A DNA stretch of 28,695 nt from a virus, in the IMG/VR virus record IMGVR_UViG_3300029787_000241, positions 1-28,695 of that record; one strand, 5' to 3'. This document shows positions 1 to 8,742 of this stretch, one piece after another; the stretch's first letter is position 1, and each line of letters opens with the position of its first letter. The notes below the pieces were generated by a model. The model was not told where the DNA came from, did no database searches, and was given only the letters and a program-made list of their open reading frames with translations. Made by a program: the position numbers and the translations under genes.

Positions 1-634
1 GAGGCTGTAAGCCAGTACCAGGATTATGGTACTTACCTTTAGTGCGGTCTCTTGTCCCCCAGTCTTTTGCGGGTTCTTTAATTGCTTCATTGTTATAATA
101 ATAGTTCTTACTCTTACTGAGTAGAAAGATATACTCATGTGCCTTAGTACATCTATCCTTCACACTCTCAGGCATAGGATTAGGTTTATGCCATATAATA
201 TCTTGTCGTAGATACCAACCATCCGCACGTAATGCGAATGCTACCATCCAAGGTATACCAATTAGATCTTTACTCTTCAATCCTTCTAACTTGTTACCTC
301 TAACTGGAGAGAATGAAGGTAGATCTTGATTAGTTTTACTCACTGTCTGTTTAGGGTAATTACCATCAGATCTATAGTTATAGTAAGAGTCTCCTAAGTT
401 TAACCATAGTGTTCCGTCATCAGTGAGTGCATCACGTACTAATGAGAATACTTCTACTAGATTTTGTACGAATTCCTCTGGAGACTGTTCCATACCTATT
501 TGTTTATCCTCATCACCATAGTTACGTAAACCATAGTAAGGTGGAGAAGTGACACACATCCGTGCCTTCTGATCATAGGTTGCGAATGTCTTGAGTGACT
601 CACGACAATCACCAAATAATATAAGGTCTTTCAT
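1..634 (-). CDS. DNA methyltransferase, N4-cytosine/N6-adenine type (partial)
   Basis: The frame is open from an ATG at 634 to the left window edge, giving 211 residues with no stop; the C-terminus lies outside. The N-terminus reads MKDLILFGDCRESLKTF, followed by the catalytic motif IV as TSPPYYGLR (SPPY at residues 30-33). This layout, with motif IV first and the SAM-binding motif expected near the C-terminus, is that of beta-class amino-methyltransferases (N6_N4_Mtase family). Later segments such as DGTLWLNLGDSYYN and RQDIIWHKPNPMPESVKDR are also typical of the family. SPPY is commoner in N4-cytosine enzymes, but adenine enzymes can carry it too, so the target base is undecided. The ATG directly follows the stop codon of the upstream gene (zero spacing), so translation is probably coupled. 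Possible roles are protection of phage DNA or partnership with the nuclease-like gene at 1182-1775. Confidence 0.85.
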   Translation of the reverse strand, partial: MKDLILFGDCRESLKTFATYDQKARMCVTSPPYYGLRNYGDEDKQIGMEQSPEEFVQNLVEVFSLVRDALTDDGTLWLNLGDSYYNYRSDGNYPKQTVSKTNQDLPSFSPVRGNKLEGLKSKDLIGIPWMVAFALRADGWYLRQDIIWHKPNPMPESVKDRCTKAHEYIFLLSKSKNYYYNNEAIKEPAKDWGTRDRTKGKYHNPGTGLQP

Positions 635-838
635 TTATAAGATTTTAGTATACTGCCAATCATGACGGTATATACAAAGTTTACACTGTCCTACACCATG
701 TAGTGTATCTTTATCTTCCCACTGTTTAACGCATAGCGTGAAATAATGAGAGTCTATGAATGTAATGAAACCTGTCTCATGTAACATGTCTCTCTTTACT
801 TCCACACGATCTCCCACATTGAATGGGAATGACTTCAC
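635..838 (-). CDS. small hypothetical protein, possibly SH3-like barrel
   Basis: This ORF of 67 residues overlaps the end of its upstream neighbour by four bases (ATGA) and abuts the methyltransferase start, so it sits inside a coupled operon. The N-terminus NVGDRVEVKRD followed by TGFITFIDSHYFTLCV resembles the beta-strand pattern of small KOW/SH3-like folds. It has two close cysteines (CKLC, near residue 53) and no membrane segment. I recognise the general look of a conserved cyanophage small protein but no function. The fold suggestion is inference. Confidence 0.7.
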   Translation of the reverse strand: MKSFPFNVGDRVEVKRDMLHETGFITFIDSHYFTLCVKQWEDKDTLHGVGQCKLCIYRHDWQYTKIL

Positions 839-1179
839 AATGAACTACCACGTTGAAACTTGGCAATATCTTGTAATGTTATATCAGCAGCATACTCATA
901 TGATTTAGATTTAACATATGATTCTACTTTTGGTGGTTCATCTGGTAGTTTACCAGGTAATCCTGTTTCAACATATGGACGAGGATTGATCATCTTCTCC
1001 ACTAATGTAAGAATGTCTTCACGTATTTGCATGAGTTCATCATAGCAATGTTGATTATGAGCACAACCACGAAGGTCATGATCTGGTTTATGTAATGATT
1101 CTAAGAATAAACTCTTAGCACGATCCCACTTCTCATATGATGAAGGTTCGTCTATTGATCTCTGATCTTTAGATGGCAT
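835..1179 (-). CDS. hypothetical protein
   Basis: This 114-residue soluble protein is charged, with a helical middle around DELMQIREDILTLVEKMINPRPYVETGL and a proline-rich stretch (GLPGKLPDEPPKVESY). It has three histidines and two cysteines near residues 34-45 (DHDLRGCAHNQHC) that could bind metal, although no known finger pattern fits. It overlaps the downstream gene by four bases and lies two bases after the nuclease-like gene, so it is co-transcribed. No family was recognised. Confidence 0.65.
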   Translation of the reverse strand: MPSKDQRSIDEPSSYEKWDRAKSLFLESLHKPDHDLRGCAHNQHCYDELMQIREDILTLVEKMINPRPYVETGLPGKLPDEPPKVESYVKSKSYEYAADITLQDIAKFQRGSSL

Positions 1180-1181
1180 TG

Positions 1182-1775
1182 TTATAAAGACATTAATTTT
1201 TTATATAAAGGACCTACTACGACTCCCTCACTATAGTGAGCATGTTCCTTTAGTAAATCTTTGTTTATGTAGTGGACTGTAAGATCTGGATTATCAATCC
1301 AATTACTATAAGTCCAAGAGCAAGAACGGACGTATCTGTTCCCTTGTTCCTCACATATACGTATAATTTGATCATTTAATCTCTCGGCAATTGATTCAAA
1401 TTTAAACTCTACAACATATATTAGCATACCATCGGCAAAAAGGGAAGCAATGATAGGTAAATTAACACTTACATCTTTTTCATACCTAGTTCTGGTATAA
1501 TCATTGAAGCATCCACCGCCATTAGTTCTCTTACCAGTATAGTTCTTAGGTTTAATTTCTTTTTCAACACCATTGATGTCAATGGCATCACGACCTAATT
1601 TACCTGGTATAGTCTTACAACCTGCAACAGCAGCAGTTATCTGTTCACGTAACGTAGAACTGTTTGGGTCACCCATATACTCTTTATACAGTTCTTCAAA
1701 CAGTTCTCCTTGATTCTTAGTTGGTTTACCTAATGAACGATCTACTGCAAGTTTGAGTAGTTTAGTTGAGAACAT
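1182..1775 (-). CDS. candidate PD-(D/E)XK-type nuclease
   Basis: The protein has 197 residues. Around residues 63-75 it reads RDAIDINGVEKEIKPKN, in which D66 and E73-I-K75 fit the D...(D/E)-x-K signature of PD-(D/E)XK nucleases. The acidic residue ends one strand and the E-x-K lies on the next after a short turn (NG). A helical N-terminus (ELFEELYKEYMG) precedes it, as in many restriction-endonuclease-like proteins. The downstream operon includes an amino-methyltransferase, and such a neighbour is typical of restriction-modification loci, which supports the call. Its start overlaps the preceding stop by one base (TAATG). The nuclease call is inference from a short motif; another member of the fold, or an unrelated protein, is possible. 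Confidence 0.5.
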   Translation of the reverse strand: MFSTKLLKLAVDRSLGKPTKNQGELFEELYKEYMGDPNSSTLREQITAAVAGCKTIPGKLGRDAIDINGVEKEIKPKNYTGKRTNGGGCFNDYTRTRYEKDVSVNLPIIASLFADGMLIYVVEFKFESIAERLNDQIIRICEEQGNRYVRSCSWTYSNWIDNPDLTVHYINKDLLKEHAHYSEGVVVGPLYKKLMSL

Positions 1776-2005
1776 TACTCCTCCTCAAAATATATACCAT
1801 GATAAGCATTGAATGCATCAAGACTCAATGTATCATCATCATGATACTTCATGACATTATCACAATCAAATATAAACTCTTCAACGAAATACTGTGCATT
1901 TAAATTTAAAGTACTAGCAGCACTGATAAGTTCATCAGTTTGTTCTGCATTGCAACCTAATACACGTGTACAATAATTAATGTCTTGGTTTAATTGTGAA
2001 ATCAT
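1775..2005 (-). CDS. small acidic hypothetical protein
   Basis: This ORF of 76 residues is strongly acidic, especially the C-terminal half (FDCDNVMKYHDDDTLSLDAF, ending FEEE). It has no membrane segment. It is coupled by one-base TAATG overlaps on both sides, upstream with the 54-residue ORF and downstream with the nuclease-like gene. An acidic partner next to a nuclease could be a DNA-mimic inhibitor, but nothing in the sequence proves this. No family was recognised. Confidence 0.65.
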   Translation of the reverse strand: MISQLNQDINYCTRVLGCNAEQTDELISAASTLNLNAQYFVEEFIFDCDNVMKYHDDDTLSLDAFNAYHGIYFEEE

Positions 2006-2169
2006 TACGCAACCTCCAAGTCAGATAAGTAAACGGATGCAAGCATCATTTCATCTTGGTAATTCCAAAATTTAACAGTAGCGGTATTGCTACGTCTGTT
2101 GAGTTGAACTACATCACCATTTAGATCATCATGTAGTTTGTGTTGAACTTGAGTACCGAGTTTGATCAT
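2005..2169 (-). CDS. small hypothetical protein (54 aa), first gene of the methyltransferase operon
   Basis: The ORF runs from ATG at 2169 to TAA at 2007-2005 and encodes 54 residues beginning MIKLGTQVQHKLHDDLNGD and ending SDLEVA. Support comes from its TAATG overlap with the next gene, its position 18-30 bases below a strong promoter, and a strand pattern (GTQVQHKL, GDVVQLN, TATVKFWNYQDE) like small SH3-like barrels. No clear Shine-Dalgarno sequence is seen. Function is unknown. Confidence 0.6.
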   Translation of the reverse strand: MIKLGTQVQHKLHDDLNGDVVQLNRRSNTATVKFWNYQDEMMLASVYLSDLEVA

Positions 2170-2193
2170 GAGTGATTTGTTTGTTATGTACTT

Positions 2194-2221
2194 ATTATAG
2201 CACTAAAAAACCCCCTGTGAA
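2194..2221 (-). promoter_or_regulatory. sigma70-type promoter with extended -10
   Basis: On the minus strand TTCACA (2221-2216, one mismatch to TTGACA) is followed by a 16-base spacer and TATAAT (2199-2194) preceded by TGC, an extended -10. The -35 box is the loop of the terminator hairpin at 2204-2227, and the T-run lies in the spacer. It reads into the 54-residue ORF and the methyltransferase operon. A host-type promoter here suggests early or middle expression. Confidence 0.65.
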
Positions 2222-2227
2222 GGGGGT
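2204..2227 (-). terminator. rho-independent terminator of the tail-fibre operon
   Basis: On the minus strand ACCCCC, loop TTCACA and GGGGGT form a six-base-pair hairpin followed by a run of T. It lies 24 bases past the stop of the 117-residue gene, so it closes the late structural operon. Confidence 0.85.
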
Positions 2228-2250
2228 GTGTGACAGTTTGTAATAGTGTC

Positions 2251-2604
2251 CTATGACTTGGGTGCATTCTCCCAAGATATGTCACCAAATAGGTCAACCA
2301 CGTATGCTTTTATATAATGATCTGCATCTGGGCAAAGAGATTCTTTGGGAAACCATGATCCTGCATTAATAGCAGCAGCGGTTTCGTCATCAAATTTGAT
2401 AGTATTGAATATGCCACCTTGTTTTATTATATCCATAACATAGTCATCCACGAAACCTTCGTAATATGTTGTAACAGTTGCTTTCTTCGTGGCATCAAGA
2501 TTATTATATTTGTCTAAGTTGAAATACAAACATGCACATTGGTTTCTATTGGCATAATAAGATATTAAATCAAATAAAGATAGTTCGTTTCCTTGTACAA
2601 TCAT
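2251..2604 (-). CDS. hypothetical protein, end of structural operon
   Basis: This 117-residue protein has no membrane segment and is rich in aromatic and acidic residues (LISYYANRNQCACLYFNLDKY, TTYYEGFVDDYVMDI). It overlaps the preceding gene by four bases (ATGA) and is followed by the operon terminator. Its position at the end of a run of tail-fibre genes suggests a virion protein or a fibre-assembly chaperone, but no family was recognised. Confidence 0.65.
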   Translation of the reverse strand: MIVQGNELSLFDLISYYANRNQCACLYFNLDKYNNLDATKKATVTTYYEGFVDDYVMDIIKQGGIFNTIKFDDETAAAINAGSWFPKESLCPDADHYIKAYVVDLFGDISWENAPKS

Positions 2605-3470
2605 GATCCTAATTCATTTTGTGCTTGTTGAATTATTAAATTCAAGAATTCTGTCTTATCATATGTATTTGCCATGTCATCAGTAGCAGTATACGTAGCT
2701 GATTTACTTATTTGATACTCAGCAATAAGTTGACTGAAATAGTTAGTCTGTGTTAATGATTTCAATAACATAAAATGTGATATCTTATCTTTGAACTCTT
2801 TAAGATAATGGTTTGATAGTGGTAAGAACTGATCATCCGTTGCAAGATATGCATTAGATGGGTTCTCTACCTTATAGATTTTATTATAGAACTCAGGTGA
2901 TATTGGAAACTTAGTTCCTTCTGCATTACCAGAAAACTCAGGAGTACCAGTAATATCTCTCAGTTTAGTTCTATATGTAGTATACAATGCCTTATCATCA
3001 GCACTTAATGGGCAATCACTACACATTACCCAATCAGATTCATCTAGTAAGAAATTTCTTGCAAGTCTCACACTCAATGGTGTAACAGTTGCTTGCTTGG
3101 CATACATTTGTGCTAGTTCTGTTTGAAAATTAGTATTCTCAATAGAATCAATCAAGTACCAACCTTCAATTAATTTATCTTTAAGAGTGGTAGCCTTGGC
3201 ATTATCAACTGACTCCATCTCATAGTCTTTCCACTCATCTGTATTAGTTTTAAAATTTCTCACATATTTTCTACGTGCAGCAATATACTTATTACTATCA
3301 CTATAGTAACTAAATGTTATAAGTTTATCTTTATCACTGTCCCAATCAGGGTACAACAAAGGGACTAGTGTATCTGTCCAATAATTCTCTGGAACAGGTT
3401 TTGTTGAACCCATATATGATAATTCTTGTGCTATTACATCTAATTGCACTTGTAATACTGGTACTGACAT
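2601..3470 (-). CDS. hypothetical protein in tail-fibre cluster
   Basis: This 289-residue soluble protein starts MSVPVLQVQLDVIAQELSYM and is mostly helical in appearance, with many Tyr, Asp and Lys residues. It has one CSDC cluster at about residue 150 (WVMCSDCPLSADD). A GGAG lies 14 bases before the ATG at 3470, rather far for a Shine-Dalgarno site. A 29-base gap separates it from the 1284-residue fibre gene. No family was recognised. Its place between fibre genes and a small partner suggests an assembly factor or minor virion protein. Confidence 0.65.
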   Translation of the reverse strand: MSVPVLQVQLDVIAQELSYMGSTKPVPENYWTDTLVPLLYPDWDSDKDKLITFSYYSDSNKYIAARRKYVRNFKTNTDEWKDYEMESVDNAKATTLKDKLIEGWYLIDSIENTNFQTELAQMYAKQATVTPLSVRLARNFLLDESDWVMCSDCPLSADDKALYTTYRTKLRDITGTPEFSGNAEGTKFPISPEFYNKIYKVENPSNAYLATDDQFLPLSNHYLKEFKDKISHFMLLKSLTQTNYFSQLIAEYQISKSATYTATDDMANTYDKTEFLNLIIQQAQNELGS

Positions 3471-3499
3471 TTTAAAATTATAGTCTCCGTCTTATTTAG

Positions 3500-6400
3500 T
3501 TAATATGCTTTAATTAAGTATTTACATGTTCTATATGGATGTAATAATGGTACATCTATATCTGGATCAATAGTTGCTTGTGGTTCAATCTTAGTTGTTG
3601 CTTTCAATGTCAATGTGGCATCACTACAACCAAGACCAGAACTATATGTTATAGAAGGTCCCACTTCACCTTGAACAGTATATGTTAATGCGTCAACATT
3701 ATTCTTAAGAATTTTACCAGCAGTAGGAACATATACTAAAGTAGTTGCCTTTCCATTCCACCATACAAATTCACAAATTGCAAAGTGATCTGTATTACCA
3801 GCATTATCATTTGTAGATGATGAATCAGCACGTACTTGTTCTACTTTGAAATTAGTACCTGCTGCTTTTGCATTTTGTGGTAGTGAAACAGTATAAGTAT
3901 ACCATTTAGTATCACCAGCAGCACCATCCCAATTACTATTCAAATCAACTTGAGGTATAGTACCAGCAAAAGGATCAGTTCTTGGTGTAGTTCTTCCTGC
4001 AATGATAGTGTCAACAAGTATCCAAGTAGTAGGAGATCCAGCTGTTGAATAATAGATTTGCATTGATTCTTCTGAAGCATCACCACCATTTACACCATTT
4101 CCTCTTGCTGCCTTGATAGAAAAATGAGTAGCATTTGATGTATCTACAGGCATCAATTCTACCCATCTTGTCTTAGCACCAATAGCAGTTTGAGTATGTG
4201 CTCCACCAAATAACACATAATTTGAATATGCTTTTGATGATCCTGATGCGACAGTAATACTATCAACTTTATCAGAGTTACCTCCACTTCCTAGAGTTGC
4301 AGTTGCAATTGTTCCTCCACTCTGACCATGCAACACATAAACATATGGTGTTTCAGTATATCCAGAACCAGAAGAAGTCACAGTAATGCCTGTAACTAAA
4401 CCATTAGTCATAACTGGTGTTGCTGTTGCACCATTTCCACCACCTCCAGATATTAATACAATTGGATCTGCGGTTGGAAGTTTAAATCCACCAGCAGTGC
4501 CAGTTCCAGCACCATTAGTATTGATTGTAACATCATCAACTGTATTACTAAATGATGCTGATTTAATAAGAGCATCTGAAGTTGTAATTTGTTGAGGATT
4601 ATCATATCCAGTAATAATACCAAGTTGCACCTTAGCATATCCATCACCACCATTATTACTAGTTCCTGTTGTTTGACCACTCATTGATACACCTGCACCA
4701 CCACTACCTACTTTAACTTCAACTGATGCGGGATTACCTAAATTTGTAAATTGTACATATCCAGTCCAAATTCCACCAGCACCACCTCCTCCTCCACCAG
4801 GAGTCCAATAATCATTATTATATGATGCCACCATTATAACTTTACCATTTGTTAATGAAGAATCAACAAGAGTTCCAGTAGAAAAATAATTAGTAGAATA
4901 AGATGAAATTCCTTGATTACCACCAGCACCACCTCCATGACCTCCATCACCACCAGGTCCACCACCGACACCACCAGATCCACCACCATTTCCAACACCA
5001 CCAGTGATTTGACCAGGAGTACCGCAGCCACCGCCACCTCCTCCTCCACCGCCACCGATGCATCCATAATTACCACCAGGTCCACCGCCACCCATTCCGA
5101 GTGATTGTGCTGTTCCTTGAATACCTCCAAGTGGATTCCCTTGTCCTGGTGATCCTGGACCTCCATCATATCCATTAGAACCACCGCCACCGCCACCACC
5201 AGCACCAGCAACACAAGTTCCATTTCTTAATAGTGCTGTAGCAGCACCACCTCCACCACCATGAGCAGTTCCTGAACCACCTGGATGACCATTACCACCA
5301 GCTCCACCATCACCAGAGGACGATGTTTGTGCTCCATCTTTAGCTGTAGCACCTGGTCCTATTTGACATGTCCAACCAGCAGTTGTAAAATTTGCCAATT
5401 CACTTTGTTTTAAGGAGATATTAATCTTACCTCCACCACCACCTGCTAAACCACCATAAAATGAGTCTCTACCTTTACCACCATGTAATTCAAAAGTAAC
5501 TGAAGTAAGTCCTGTAATACCAGTTAAGTTAAAAGTACCATCACCAGTAAATTCTTGAGTGCTAGAACCACTCTGTCCACCAACTAATACGTTTATTCCT
5601 GCACTACCATCACTATATGAACCAGTTTGAGCACCACCAGAACCTCCACCATTAGGATTACTTGGATAATCTAAATATGGCCATCCATTTCCTGAATTAC
5701 CTGCTGTACCAGCAGAACCTGCTTGTCCTGTTATTGCACCAGGAGCAGTTTCACTACCAGTATTAATTGATGCTCCACCAGATTTTCCTAATCCACCTTG
5801 TAATCCACTAGTAGCACCTCCTCCTTCTCCACCAGCTGCTTTTAAAAATACTTTTGATCCATCACCAACCTTTAAATGACTTTCTGTACCATTATTACCT
5901 GTTTGTGTACCAGCACCACCTGATCCTCCACCACCATACATTTGATATGTTAGCCTATCAAATGTACCAGTAATAGCAGTTAAATCAATAGTATATGTTC
6001 CAGGAACTGTATATTCAAATTCATTACTATTATCAAATATTGGTGTGCCACCTGTTGTAGATAGTTTACCACCAAGTTGTGTGGTAGTAAGAATAGGTTT
6101 ACATATGGGGTTAGGTATAGTAGTTTGAAATTCATAAGATCCAGACCCAGATCCAGATGCAAGATAATAATCACCAGGTTCATTAGCACCAGTTGCAAAT
6201 GCTGCTGTAGGATCAGCAGTACCACCTGTACCACCAGCTCCACCTGCATAGTCTAGAGAATCGTATGTTGCAACTGTATTATCTGTAAGAGGTTGTCTTA
6301 AAAGACCATGTTTATGTGTTAATACAATACCATCACCAGTTGGATACCATCTAGTAACTCTTCCTGTTGATGCTTTATAATCTTGTAAATATCTATCTCC

Positions 6401-7354
6401 ACTTGCACCACCAACCCACTCAGCACCACCAGGAGTAGAATGATACATGATGTGACTATGTTGAGGGACACCAGAAAGTTTTCTTTCTCTCATTGATATA
6501 GTAACATCCTGACTACCAATAATTGTACAACCAGTAGTCTCAATTACTTGATCATATCCACTTGTAACGATTGTACCTAAAGAAAAATATTCATCTTGTT
6601 GATCTTTATCAAGATACCATGCACCACCTGTAGTACCTGTTGCAATACTGACATTTCCTATATTGGGAGAGTTGTTACCATATACAGGACCATTACCAAC
6701 TACCTTCTTGGCAATTAAATCAGGAACTTTAAATGTTCCTAAGTATTGATCACCCCAATTTTCTAGTACATTATTAGTATTAATAGGTTGTAATGTTGCT
6801 CCACCTTGAGCAGTTAGATCAGTCATTCTTAATGTAAATGTAGCACTAGTTCCACCTGCTACTGATACAGTAGGGACTGAAGTATATCCTGAACCACTAT
6901 TTGTGACGTTTAAATAAAGAATCTTTCCATTTGAATCAACAGATCCAACTGTTGCTTCCATATTAACTCCACCAGTAGGTGCAGCAGTTATTGTAACAAC
7001 AGATGATGTTGTATATCCTGATCCACCATTAACTACATCAATACCATTACTAGATCTTCCACCATATTTTGAACCAACAATCTGATATAATCCTGGATAA
7101 TCACCTATATTATATTCTGTCCCATCACAATATAAGTATCCTTCATGTGTATATGCTGGACTATCACCAGCAACATAAGCATTACCAGCAGATTCAGTTA
7201 AATTTGGATAGTTACTAGCAGTTGCCTTAACAAAACTATGATCATATGAATTTTGACCCGCTTTGAGGTTAGTTACAATAGAACCGATAGGTGTAGTATC
7301 TGTGAGAAGGTCTGTTAAATATCCCTTCCTAGCATTTCTATATCCTTGTGTCAT
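3500..7354 (-). CDS. tail fibre/adhesin with collar domain and polyglycine region
   Basis: The protein has 1284 residues. Residues 72-99 match the phage tail collar pattern (GYLYCDGTEYNIGDYPGLYQ, then YGG), resumed after an insert at TFKVPDL. The insert carries a GSGYT-type repeat (NGGSGYTTSSVVTI, NSGSGYTSVPTVSV), with a third copy near the C-terminal third (SSGSGYTETPYVYV). Residues about 465-865 are extremely glycine-rich, with uninterrupted runs of six to ten glycines around residues 735-785, as in phage adhesins that pack polyglycine helices. The C-terminus YLIKAY is shared with the 550-residue neighbour. It is a likely receptor-binding or distal fibre component outside the virion core. 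Glycine-coding bias produces several long false frames here. Confidence 0.85.
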   Translation of the reverse strand: MTQGYRNARKGYLTDLLTDTTPIGSIVTNLKAGQNSYDHSFVKATASNYPNLTESAGNAYVAGDSPAYTHEGYLYCDGTEYNIGDYPGLYQIVGSKYGGRSSNGIDVVNGGSGYTTSSVVTITAAPTGGVNMEATVGSVDSNGKILYLNVTNSGSGYTSVPTVSVAGGTSATFTLRMTDLTAQGGATLQPINTNNVLENWGDQYLGTFKVPDLIAKKVVGNGPVYGNNSPNIGNVSIATGTTGGAWYLDKDQQDEYFSLGTIVTSGYDQVIETTGCTIIGSQDVTISMRERKLSGVPQHSHIMYHSTPGGAEWVGGASGDRYLQDYKASTGRVTRWYPTGDGIVLTHKHGLLRQPLTDNTVATYDSLDYAGGAGGTGGTADPTAAFATGANEPGDYYLASGSGSGSYEFQTTIPNPICKPILTTTQLGGKLSTTGGTPIFDNSNEFEYTVPGTYTIDLTAITGTFDRLTYQMYGGGGSGGAGTQTGNNGTESHLKVGDGSKVFLKAAGGEGGGATSGLQGGLGKSGGASINTGSETAPGAITGQAGSAGTAGNSGNGWPYLDYPSNPNGGGSGGAQTGSYSDGSAGINVLVGGQSGSSTQEFTGDGTFNLTGITGLTSVTFELHGGKGRDSFYGGLAGGGGGKINISLKQSELANFTTAGWTCQIGPGATAKDGAQTSSSGDGGAGGNGHPGGSGTAHGGGGGAATALLRNGTCVAGAGGGGGGGSNGYDGGPGSPGQGNPLGGIQGTAQSLGMGGGGPGGNYGCIGGGGGGGGGGCGTPGQITGGVGNGGGSGGVGGGPGGDGGHGGGAGGNQGISSYSTNYFSTGTLVDSSLTNGKVIMVASYNNDYWTPGGGGGGAGGIWTGYVQFTNLGNPASVEVKVGSGGAGVSMSGQTTGTSNNGGDGYAKVQLGIITGYDNPQQITTSDALIKSASFSNTVDDVTINTNGAGTGTAGGFKLPTADPIVLISGGGGNGATATPVMTNGLVTGITVTSSGSGYTETPYVYVLHGQSGGTIATATLGSGGNSDKVDSITVASGSSKAYSNYVLFGGAHTQTAIGAKTRWVELMPVDTSNATHFSIKAARGNGVNGGDASEESMQIYYSTAGSPTTWILVDTIIAGRTTPRTDPFAGTIPQVDLNSNWDGAAGDTKWYTYTVSLPQNAKAAGTNFKVEQVRADSSSTNDNAGNTDHFAICEFVWWNGKATTLVYVPTAGKILKNNVDALTYTVQGEVGPSITYSSGLGCSDATLTLKATTKIEPQATIDPDIDVPLLHPYRTCKYLIKAY

Positions 7355-7356
7355 AA

Positions 7357-8742
7357 TTATATCTTAATTAGAAATTCCATCACAATAAATGGAGCAGTTG
7401 CAGAATCAATTGATCTTGAAGCATCAGCTCCCACAGTCATTGTTGTTGATAAATTTTCTGGATTAACAACAATAGCATTTGTTTTTACTTTATATGTATG
7501 ATCACCTTTGACTAAATCAACACGATGATTATGTAATGTTGGATCACCACTTGGTTGAGCTAGATCAGCAGTATCAGTTTCATTGTTCTGTACATCAGGA
7601 ACTACTCTACTTGTACTAACCTCTTGGTTTGATTGCATAGGCATAACATCATATAAACTTACACTATTAGAATCTAGTGGCACACCTTGTAATCCATTAG
7701 CATATGTTACAGGAACAGTAAAATTATGTGATGCTGATGCACCACCACCGATAGATATACATACTCCAAATAAAGGAGCATTAAGCATATTTGCATAGTA
7801 AGCAGTGTTTTGTCCATCTGGTGATCCATTTAATGTTCCACCATCCAAAGAATATTGTACATTATTAAGACATTGATATGTGTACTGAGTACCACCTGGT
7901 TCCCAACCACCTTGAATGCAATGACCCCAATAAATTGTTTGTTGTAATCCAGCTAACTGAGTACTAACTGCATTTCCACAAGGACTAACAGGACACCAAC
8001 GCTGAGTACGACATTGTTCTTGACCACTTCCAGGCGAATTACTACCATTTTTTGTAGCATCTAACCAATCCTGTATAGGAATTGTTGACGCATTTCTGTA
8101 TCCAGCAAATCCTTGCACCTGTGGTTCATTACTACTTGGTTCATTAGTTGTTAATATTCTTTCTCTAAGAGCATTATGAAAATGTGAATGTGGATGAATA
8201 GCATTTTCTTCAACACCCTCTGTATCAGTATAATGAGTAGCACCAGCGTATGTCCATGATGGTTTGCCTTTAACTTCAATCTCTTGACTAGGAACATTAA
8301 TCTGTCCTGTGTATTCTATATTAACAGGACTTCCTATAGCAGACTGTGCTTCAATACCAATACCAGATCTACTAAACTCATTACCTAAAGAATTATCTAG
8401 TCTTATATTATTATACACACCAGCGTTAGCACCTGAAGTTGGTTCTGCATACTTAGATCCCATATCAGGAACCATAAATTGAGTGTCTAATAAGGTATCA
8501 AAATCAGTGCCATCTGCATTTTTTCGTAAGAACTTGCAACTAGTTCCTACTCCACATATAGCAGCAAGTTGTGGATAATCAGCAGCAAAATATTTTGTGC
8601 CATCACATTTTAAATAACCAGCAGGTAAATTATTTTTATTTGCTCCGTCGTCTGGTAATCCACTGTAATCAACTGGCCAATTTATAATTTGACCTGTTAG
8701 ATTACCATACTTAGATCTTTCTTTACTGTATAAAACTGCCAT
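7357..8742 (-). CDS. tail fibre protein with collar domain
   Basis: The protein has 461 residues. Residues 42-65 read GYLKCDGTKYFAADYPQLAAICG, the phage tail collar domain, followed by FMVPDM, the second half of the same fold. Ahead of this, residues 13-27 (GNLTGQIINWPVDYS) match the N-terminal layout of the 550-residue paralogue. A HPHSHFHNAL histidine cluster, like the HxH metal sites of short-tail-fibre heads, lies near residue 185. The C-terminus ends EFLIKI, a variant of the FLIKAY ending of its neighbours. It begins one base inside the stop of the previous gene and is two bases from the next, so the three fibre genes are translationally linked. It probably forms trimers on the baseplate or fibre tip. 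Confidence 0.8.
   Translation of the reverse strand: MAVLYSKERSKYGNLTGQIINWPVDYSGLPDDGANKNNLPAGYLKCDGTKYFAADYPQLAAICGVGTSCKFLRKNADGTDFDTLLDTQFMVPDMGSKYAEPTSGANAGVYNNIRLDNSLGNEFSRSGIGIEAQSAIGSPVNIEYTGQINVPSQEIEVKGKPSWTYAGATHYTDTEGVEENAIHPHSHFHNALRERILTTNEPSSNEPQVQGFAGYRNASTIPIQDWLDATKNGSNSPGSGQEQCRTQRWCPVSPCGNAVSTQLAGLQQTIYWGHCIQGGWEPGGTQYTYQCLNNVQYSLDGGTLNGSPDGQNTAYYANMLNAPLFGVCISIGGGASASHNFTVPVTYANGLQGVPLDSNSVSLYDVMPMQSNQEVSTSRVVPDVQNNETDTADLAQPSGDPTLHNHRVDLVKGDHTYKVKTNAIVVNPENLSTTMTVGADASRSIDSATAPFIVMEFLIKI

Noticed and set aside
4453-5223. Several long frames on both strands inside the 1284-aa fibre gene
   Set aside because: Glycine codon runs (GGN) keep other frames free of stops; products are low-complexity Val/Leu or Thr/Ser strings.
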